Assembly: GCA_009778355.1 (NCBI GenBank)
Contig: WRJY01000199.1
Span: 1 to 6,792, forward strand
DNA from: Desulfovibrionaceae bacterium
Lineage (GTDB): Bacteria; Pseudomonadota; Gammaproteobacteria; Burkholderiales; Burkholderiaceae_C
DNA length: 6,792 nucleotides
Direction of reading: 5' to 3'
Within the stretch, counting starts at the first letter, position 1. Each line of letters opens with the position of its first letter. Below are positions 1 to 4,573 of this stretch, piece after piece. The position numbers and the translations under genes were made by a program. The notes under the pieces are model-generated. The model did not search any database, was not told where the DNA came from, and worked only from the letters and a program-made list of their open reading frames with translations.

Positions 1-659
1 GCACCGAGATCGTTGACCGCAACGAGAAGATCAACGTGCATGGGTGGAGAACGGAGGAGGTCGATCTCGATGAGACCATCACCATCCACCAGAATCGCAA
101 GGAGCGGGTGGACCACAACGAGACCATCTCGATTGGCGACAACCGCACCGAGGACGTGGGGATCAATGAGAAAGTTGGCGTCGGTAAAAACCAGAGCCTG
201 ACGGTTGGCGCCAACCGCGATAAAACCATAGGCAGCAACGAAAAAGACAAGATCGGCAAAAACTGGTCGATCAAGGTCGGCAAAATGAAAACCGAGACCG
301 TCGCCATCGGGTACTTGCAAAATGTGGGTGTGTTCAAGATGGTCAATATTGGCGCGGCCTACAACGTCAATGTAGGCGCCACGATCTTCACGAACGCGGG
401 CATCACGCGAACAGACAACACGGGACAGAATCACACCGCCACCGTGGGCAAGCAATACATGCTGACGGTGGGCCCCGAATCCCGCGACGGTGGCAATCAG
501 TCCATCCTCATCATGGAGCCTGACAGCATCACACTGCAGGTAGGAGCAAGCAAAATGGTGCTCAAGGCTGACGGCACTGTCACGATCGATGCGGAGATCA
601 TGGAGTTTTCAGCCAAGCAATACATTCAGGATCGTGCTGGCACGATTCGCAAAAATTGA
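1..659 (+). CDS. vgrG: Type VI secretion spike protein VgrG, C-terminal part (5' end outside window)
   Basis: The frame is open from the left edge (first full codon at 3) to TGA at 657-659, giving 218 residues of a longer protein. VgrG forms the trimeric, needle-like spike on top of the Hcp tube and carries PAAR proteins and effectors out of the cell. The visible part is the gp5-like beta-helix: about 90 residues of octad-like repeats with hydrophobic-x-hydrophobic strands and conserved Gly-x-Asn turns (for example IGDNRTEDVG, VGANRDKTIG, IGSNEKDKIG). The repeats become irregular after about residue 95. The tail, with LQVGASKMVLKADGTVTI, is the usual closing strand set of VgrG proteins. The N-terminal gp27-like and OB-fold domains are not in the window. 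No extra C-terminal effector domain is seen: the protein stops about 30 residues after the last strand pattern. GC is visibly lower than in the downstream genes, as expected for Asn/Lys/Ile-rich repeats. Family call is firm; which VgrG it is cannot be told. Confidence 0.93.
   Translation, partial: TEIVDRNEKINVHGWRTEEVDLDETITIHQNRKERVDHNETISIGDNRTEDVGINEKVGVGKNQSLTVGANRDKTIGSNEKDKIGKNWSIKVGKMKTETVAIGYLQNVGVFKMVNIGAAYNVNVGATIFTNAGITRTDNTGQNHTATVGKQYMLTVGPESRDGGNQSILIMEPDSITLQVGASKMVLKADGTVTIDAEIMEFSAKQYIQDRAGTIRKN
3..281 (+). repeat. VgrG beta-helix octad repeats (coding repeat)
   Basis: This stretch encodes tandem, diverged repeats of about eight residues with the pattern hydrophobic-Gly-x-Asn-x-x-x-x. 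Units include ITIHQNRKERV, ISIGDNRTEDVG, VGVGKNQSLTVG and IGKNWSIKVG. In gp5 and VgrG proteins such units wind three chains into a rigid triangular prism. The repetition is at protein level; the DNA copies have drifted and are not identical. Confidence 0.8.
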
Positions 660-668
660 AATCGAGAC

Positions 669-673
669 CGGGG
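669..673 (+). promoter_or_regulatory. Ribosome binding site supporting the ATG at 680
   Basis: A purine-rich CGGGG run sits six bases before the ATG at 680. It favours this start over the in-frame TTG at 656, which overlaps the vgrG stop codon and would add only eight residues. Confidence 0.45.
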
Positions 674-679
674 ATTGCC

Positions 680-1141
680 ATGAGTCCATCGAACGTGACG
701 GCGATATTCCAGGAAGAAGCGCGCGCGGCGGAACCATTTTGGAGCGTAGTTGCCGAAGTCCTGGGCGATGGCTTTCTGCGGATCGGCTCTGGCAGCGGCG
801 TTCGGCGCGCCATGTTGGCCACGCATGTTCCGCCGGTTTTGCCCGGTCAACACGTCTTGGTCATGCCCGGCGCCAAGGACATGCCGGCGCTCGTGGTCGC
901 CGCTTACCCGCCGGAAGGGCAAATGGGCGGCCTGCCACTGAGCTACGAGCCAGGCAGCGGCACGCTGGAAATCAGGGGAGTGAAGATCAAGCTGGTCGGC
1001 CAGCGCGAAGTGGTCGTCGAGTGCGGCGACGCTTCTTTCGTCGTCAGCGAAGATGGCGCAGTTCAGACGCGGGGCGATCGGATACTATCTGCCGCCATGG
1101 AAACCAATCGAATCGAGGGCGGTTCCATTGAATTCAACTGA
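680..1141 (+). CDS. DUF6484-type T6SS accessory protein
   Basis: A 153-residue protein of unknown biochemical role, found in this family next to vgrG genes. Residues about 22-75 form a compact all-beta region (SVVAEVLGDGFLRIGSG, then PGQHVLVMP and a strand ending ALVVAAYPP) that fits the DUF6484 pattern of a small barrel. Residues 96-122 are alternating strands (LEIRGVKIKL, VVVECGDASFVV). The end NRIEGGSIEFN closely resembles the NRIKGGSVQIN-like end I recall for this family. No signal peptide or membrane segment is seen. The start is ATG 680, 20 bases after the vgrG stop, with a GGGG box upstream; the in-frame TTG at 656 is the alternative. The gene overlaps the next one by 14 bases if that starts at 1128. 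The position directly after vgrG suggests a spike-tip or loading role (inference). A short form of DUF3540 was considered, but the C-terminal motif fits DUF6484 better. Confidence 0.8.
   Translation: MSPSNVTAIFQEEARAAEPFWSVVAEVLGDGFLRIGSGSGVRRAMLATHVPPVLPGQHVLVMPGAKDMPALVVAAYPPEGQMGGLPLSYEPGSGTLEIRGVKIKLVGQREVVVECGDASFVVSEDGAVQTRGDRILSAAMETNRIEGGSIEFN
1115..1119 (+). promoter_or_regulatory. Ribosome binding site supporting the TTG start at 1128
   Basis: GAGGG lies eight bases before the TTG at 1128. It is the best Shine-Dalgarno-like match near the 5' end of the third gene and argues against the far upstream in-frame ATG at 1053. Confidence 0.5.
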
Positions 1142-2441
1142 CACGGCCATTCGTCACGCGTTGCCCGCGCCGCTTGAACATCTGCTCGAACCGCAGATCG
1201 AGCGGGCGGTGTTTGCGTACCGCAAGCGTGGCCGTTCTCTCGATCGCGGATGGCAAAGCCTGCGGGCGCTGAAAGTGCTCGAACAGCCCATTGAAACGCT
1301 GTTGGAAAGCGCCCGTTACTACGGCGCGCAGGCGCTGGAAAAAGCGGCTGCGGCGCGCGCCGGCGCGTCCGTCGACGACGCGGACGCAGCCGCGTTTGTC
1401 CTGACGGCGATGGCGCAGGCGCTCGATTCACTCGTCCATTCCAGCGACAACATATCGATGAAGTGTTACGCGGCGCACCCGCGCGCGGTTCGAGATGCGC
1501 TCTGGTTTTATGGTCAAGCGCCGGTTTGCGAGACCTTGTTGGCGCAACCCGACGCCGCCCTGCAACTGCTGGGAATCGAGTTGACTGGCCGCATGACGCA
1601 GCAGCATCTGATCCCGCGCATCGCGATAGCCGAGGCGCCGCAGACCGTCAGGTTGCAAACCCTTGGACTGCTGGACGCTCTTGGCCGCAGCGCGCCAAAG
1701 GAAATCACCGCATGGCTGACAAGCAGTGACGCGAAACTCTTGCGCATTGCGCTGGACTTTTTGCTGACCACGGGTATCGCGGTCCCCGAGTCTGCGCTGA
1801 CCGCTGCCTTGCAAGCGGGTTTGAAACAGGAACTGGAAGATGAAGTCGATGCCGCATGCGCGCTTGTGTGCATTCACCGCCCGCCGTCCGAAGCCAGCCA
1901 GGCGTTGGCCGCTGTTCCGTTGCCAGCAGACCTGCGGCTGCGCTGCACCGCGTTCCTGGGCAGTCCGGGCCTTCTTCTTGACGCGCTCGCGCAAATCGAC
2001 CAGCAGGAAGTTTCGCTGTCGCACGAGCAAAAAAATTTCTTGCGGATGACATTGGGCGAAATCCCCGCCGACCTCGCCGACACCCATGGCACGCAGGCGG
2101 CGCGCGGCAATGCGCTGCGCAAGCTGGCAGCCAGCGTGTTTGAGCGCAACGGTTGCGCGAACATTGCGCCCGTGCAGCTTGCCGGCTGGTCGCGGGAACT
2201 GCTGGCGGGGCCGTTGTGGCCGCTGGAACAAATCAGGCTGCGCGGCGGCCGGCCATGGCGCAAGGCGCTGGACTGCGACCTGATGCTGGAAGCGTCGCAC
2301 CGGATGCGCCGATGGCTGTATGCGGAATATGCGGTCGTGACCGGCAGGGCGTTTCCGCTGGCGGCGGATGATCGCGCCTCGCGCCAAATCGAAGTCCTGG
2401 AAACACTGAAAAGCCTCCATGAGCTGCTCGATCTTCAATAG
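1128..2441 (+). CDS. TIGR02270-like HEAT-type T6SS-associated protein
   Basis: About 437 residues from TTG 1128. The protein is largely alpha-helical, rich in Ala and Leu. Residues about 145-220 read as consecutive amphipathic helix pairs of HEAT type (LQLLGIELTGRM, VRLQTLGLLDALGRS, KLLRIALDFLLTTGI). The N-terminal part (LEHLLEPQIERAVFAYRKRG) followed by a Leu-rich stretch matches the general shape of TIGR02270 proteins, which occur in vgrG and DUF2169 islands and have no known function. The C-terminus carries a Trp/Arg-rich block (IRLRGGRPWRKALD, RRWLYAEYAVVTGR). No signal peptide or membrane segment is seen, so it is probably cytoplasmic. An in-frame ATG at 1053 would add 25 residues, but that stretch lies wholly inside the conserved tail of the previous gene read in another frame. 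It overlaps the next gene by 23 bases. A scaffold or adaptor role is inference. It is certain as a gene, moderate as to family. Confidence 0.82.
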   Translation: MNSTDTAIRHALPAPLEHLLEPQIERAVFAYRKRGRSLDRGWQSLRALKVLEQPIETLLESARYYGAQALEKAAAARAGASVDDADAAAFVLTAMAQALDSLVHSSDNISMKCYAAHPRAVRDALWFYGQAPVCETLLAQPDAALQLLGIELTGRMTQQHLIPRIAIAEAPQTVRLQTLGLLDALGRSAPKEITAWLTSSDAKLLRIALDFLLTTGIAVPESALTAALQAGLKQELEDEVDAACALVCIHRPPSEASQALAAVPLPADLRLRCTAFLGSPGLLLDALAQIDQQEVSLSHEQKNFLRMTLGEIPADLADTHGTQAARGNALRKLAASVFERNGCANIAPVQLAGWSRELLAGPLWPLEQIRLRGGRPWRKALDCDLMLEASHRMRRWLYAEYAVVTGRAFPLAADDRASRQIEVLETLKSLHELLDLQ

Positions 2442-3501
2442 CGCTCCGTTCCAGGCGATCAGCTTTTCGCACGAGTCGCCGGCGGGCCAGATGGTTCAGA
2501 TCCTGCTCGTCAAGGGTACTTGGGCGCTGTCCTCGGGCCGCCTTGCGCCGCCGCAACGGCAGGCGCCGATCTGGATGCGCGATGAAACCGTGGCGCTGGG
2601 CGCGCTGGATTTGGATCCCGTGCAGCGGCAAGTCATCGCCGGACGGGAAGGCCAAGCGTGGCTGCGCTATGAATCGGACCTTGTTCCGCCCAAGCCGCGT
2701 TTTGACCTGATCATCAACGCGTGGGTTCAGCGCAAGGGACGAACATTTTTCGAACTGCCCGGCGCGGTCGATTTTCAGGGGCAGCGTCTTTTGAGCCTGA
2801 ACGCCTTCGCTCCGCGTATCTGGGGTTCCGGCGTCCTCTCGCCAATCATCAAGGCGGCGAAAGCGCCGGTTGCCAAGGTGCCGGCGTTCAACGTCTTTGC
2901 ATTCGGCGGGCCGGCCAATCGCGCCGTGGCTGCTGGCAGTGGCGCCCAGAAGCCGGTTGCCGAACGCAAGCACTGGCCCGCCAATCAGGACGGCATGGGT
3001 TATTGCACCGAAGCCATGGGCGTGGCCGGCGTTGCCTTGCCTTGGCTGGAAACGCCGGGGCGGCCGATCAGGCAGTGGAACGACCGCCCGCCAGTAGCGG
3101 CGCTGGGACATGCCAGCCGCGCCGATCAGCCGCGCCGGGCGCTGCAAGGCACGGTCAATAAGGAATCCAGCGCCTTGCCGGCCGATTTTGACCCGCGTTA
3201 CTACAACGCCGCTCCGCCGGAACTGCAACTGCTTCAGCGGCCCCGGCCTGGCGACAAGGTGGAACTGCTCAATCTCAGCCGCGATGGCCACTGCGCGTTC
3301 GGCTTTCCGTCCGTCACCCTGCAAGCGATGGGCGAAGAGCGCGGCGGCCGCCGGCATGCGCCGGCGCCGTTGCACTGGGATACGCTGCTGATCGAACCCG
3401 AAGAAGACCGCGCCTGTCTCGTATGGCGCGCTCAATTGGCTGATCCCGGGCGCAAGCTGGCCGGCTTCACGTTGATGATCGAGCCTGGACCCATGGCATG
3501 A
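2419..3501 (+). CDS. DUF2169 family protein, putative T6SS adaptor/chaperone
   Basis: A 360-residue protein with DUF2169 landmarks in order: an early strand pair (QILLVKGTWAL, residues 27-37), SDLVPPKPRFDLIINAW (86-102), an aromatic-Gly-Gly site FAFGG (160-164), NQDGMGY (189-195), the block LPADFDPRYYNAAPPELQ (253-270), then GDKVELLNLSRDG (278-290). A final strand holds LLIEPEEDRACLVWRAQL (323-340). DUF2169 genes are repeatedly found with PAAR-like DUF4150, vgrG and rhs genes and are thought to help mount cargo on the spike. Here the neighbours fit, but no separate DUF4150 gene is present, so the partner is probably the Rhs protein downstream (inference). It starts at ATG 2419 inside the previous gene and ends in an ATGA overlap with the next, so translation is probably coupled. 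The usual W-x-R-AGTYD segment of better-known members is replaced by a divergent Pro/Arg-rich stretch (residues about 212-245). Confidence 0.88.
   Translation: MSCSIFNSAPFQAISFSHESPAGQMVQILLVKGTWALSSGRLAPPQRQAPIWMRDETVALGALDLDPVQRQVIAGREGQAWLRYESDLVPPKPRFDLIINAWVQRKGRTFFELPGAVDFQGQRLLSLNAFAPRIWGSGVLSPIIKAAKAPVAKVPAFNVFAFGGPANRAVAAGSGAQKPVAERKHWPANQDGMGYCTEAMGVAGVALPWLETPGRPIRQWNDRPPVAALGHASRADQPRRALQGTVNKESSALPADFDPRYYNAAPPELQLLQRPRPGDKVELLNLSRDGHCAFGFPSVTLQAMGEERGGRRHAPAPLHWDTLLIEPEEDRACLVWRAQLADPGRKLAGFTLMIEPGPMA
3498..3501 (+). promoter_or_regulatory. ATGA stop/start overlap, translational coupling
   Basis: The ATG of the thiolase-like gene (3498-3500) and the TGA of the DUF2169 gene (3499-3501) share bases. 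Upstream there is only a weak TGGA, eight bases before the ATG, so re-initiation by the same ribosome is likely. This would keep the two products in step. Confidence 0.7.
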
Positions 3502-4571
3502 CGGCAGCGGTCCAGTCTTCTCATTGGCGCATCGAGGCGGCCGGGGCAGTGACCGCGGTCGGTACGCGCGGCTGGCAAAGCGCGGCCTCGTGGGCGGCTG
3601 GCGTCCGGCGGCACCGTCGTCAAGTCATGGAGGCAGTCGGACGCCAACCCGTCACGGTAGCCGCTTGCCCGGAGGTGGCTGGTAATACCCAGGGTACTGA
3701 GCGGCTGGCGCGGTTGCTGGCCGTGGCGCTGGCCGATCTGCTCATGCCAGGCGGCCAGATGCCGGCAGCATGCCCGCCGTTTCCGCTGGTGCTGCTGGCT
3801 CTGCCGCAAACGCTCAATGACGCCGCCGGCGCCAAGGTATGGGACCAAGCCAGGCAACTGCTGGCCTCTTACGGCTTTGCCGGCGTGTTCGATAACGCTC
3901 ACTGCTACCTGTTCCTGCAAGGCCCGGCGGGGGGAATGCGCGCGCTGGGGTCCCTGTTCGCGCAAGGCCGGTCAGACAAAAACCCGACCGTGCTGGCTGG
4001 CGTGGACAGCCTGGTTGACCTCCAACGCCTGTGCGCCGACTACGCGGGCGAGCGCCTGATGACGCGGGACAACTCCGAAGGCTGGATCGCCGGCGAAGCA
4101 GCCGCGGCGGTGCTCTTGCATCCGGTCGCGGATACGCGGGCCGAAGACGATCGCCACTGGGTATTGCACCGCCCCTGCGTGGTGAAAGGCCAGGCGCCGC
4201 ATCTGGATAAAGCCAAGGCGCCGCCGCCGCAAGCCATGGCCCAGGCGCTCGATCAGGCGCTACAAAACGCCGGCTGGCGGGGCAATCACGTGGGGCGCCT
4301 GCTTTCCGATCACGACGGTTCAGCGTGGCGCGCGCGCATCCATGCCGACGCGCGCCGGCGCGCTGGCGGCGGCCTGGATGCCGCCGAATGGCTGCCCGCT
4401 GCCGTGACCGGCCAAGTCGGCGCGGCCACCGCGCCGCTGCACTGGGCGCTGGCGGCCTGGCGGCTGAAAGTCGATGCGCGCCCGCCCAATTCCGTGATGT
4501 CGAGCGTTTTGGACGATGGCCCCTGGGCCGCCGCCGTGGCGCTCGAGCGCAGTTTGCGCGGGAGCCGCTAG
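3498..4571 (+). CDS. Thiolase / beta-ketoacyl-synthase-like protein, probably non-catalytic
   Basis: A 357-residue protein with the outline of the thiolase fold of ketoacyl synthases. GAVTAVG (16-22) is the first strand and turn. QGPAGGMRALGSLFAQG (141-157) takes the place of the nucleophile elbow, followed by VLAGVDSLVDL (165-175), which matches the AGGADS strand. GEAAAAVLL (199-207), SDHDGSAWRA (270-279), VTGQVGAATAP (303-313) and a final strand near SVMSSVLDDG (332-341) complete the order. By hand alignment the catalytic Cys is replaced by Pro143, and the late active-site His (normally in a G-H-x-x-G-A-A-like turn) by Gln306. It therefore looks like a pseudo-enzyme. Such proteins occur in DUF2169/vgrG islands; their job is unknown, and a structural or chaperone role is inference. 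It is coupled to DUF2169 by ATGA and lies two bases before rhs. No signal peptide is seen. An acyl-binding function without catalysis cannot be excluded. Confidence 0.82.
   Translation: MTAAVQSSHWRIEAAGAVTAVGTRGWQSAASWAAGVRRHRRQVMEAVGRQPVTVAACPEVAGNTQGTERLARLLAVALADLLMPGGQMPAACPPFPLVLLALPQTLNDAAGAKVWDQARQLLASYGFAGVFDNAHCYLFLQGPAGGMRALGSLFAQGRSDKNPTVLAGVDSLVDLQRLCADYAGERLMTRDNSEGWIAGEAAAAVLLHPVADTRAEDDRHWVLHRPCVVKGQAPHLDKAKAPPPQAMAQALDQALQNAGWRGNHVGRLLSDHDGSAWRARIHADARRRAGGGLDAAEWLPAAVTGQVGAATAPLHWALAAWRLKVDARPPNSVMSSVLDDGPWAAAVALERSLRGSR
4560..4564 (+). promoter_or_regulatory. Ribosome binding site of the rhs gene
   Basis: GGGAG lies nine bases before the ATG at 4574, within the last codons of the previous gene. 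It supports 4574 as the start of the rhs gene. Confidence 0.55.
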
Positions 4572-4573
4572 TC

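Noticed and set aside
656..679. TTG start at 656 overlapping the vgrG stop for the DUF6484-type gene
   Set aside because: The eight added residues match nothing expected, and the ATG at 680 has its own GGGG box. It remains a minor alternative.
1428..2438. Minus-strand open frame (336 codons) opposite the HEAT-like gene
   Set aside because: It is rich in Arg and Gln with no family signal. The opposite frame has regular helix repeats and fits the operon.
2233..3435. Long minus-strand open frame (400 codons) opposite the DUF2169 gene
   Set aside because: It is an Arg/Pro-rich shadow of the GC-rich DUF2169 frame, spanning two real genes, with no recognisable motif.
4341..4375. GC-rich inverted-repeat-like stretch (gcgcgccggcgcg type) considered as a terminator or recombination site
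   Set aside because: It lies inside a coding frame, has no T-run, and similar runs occur throughout this GC-rich DNA.
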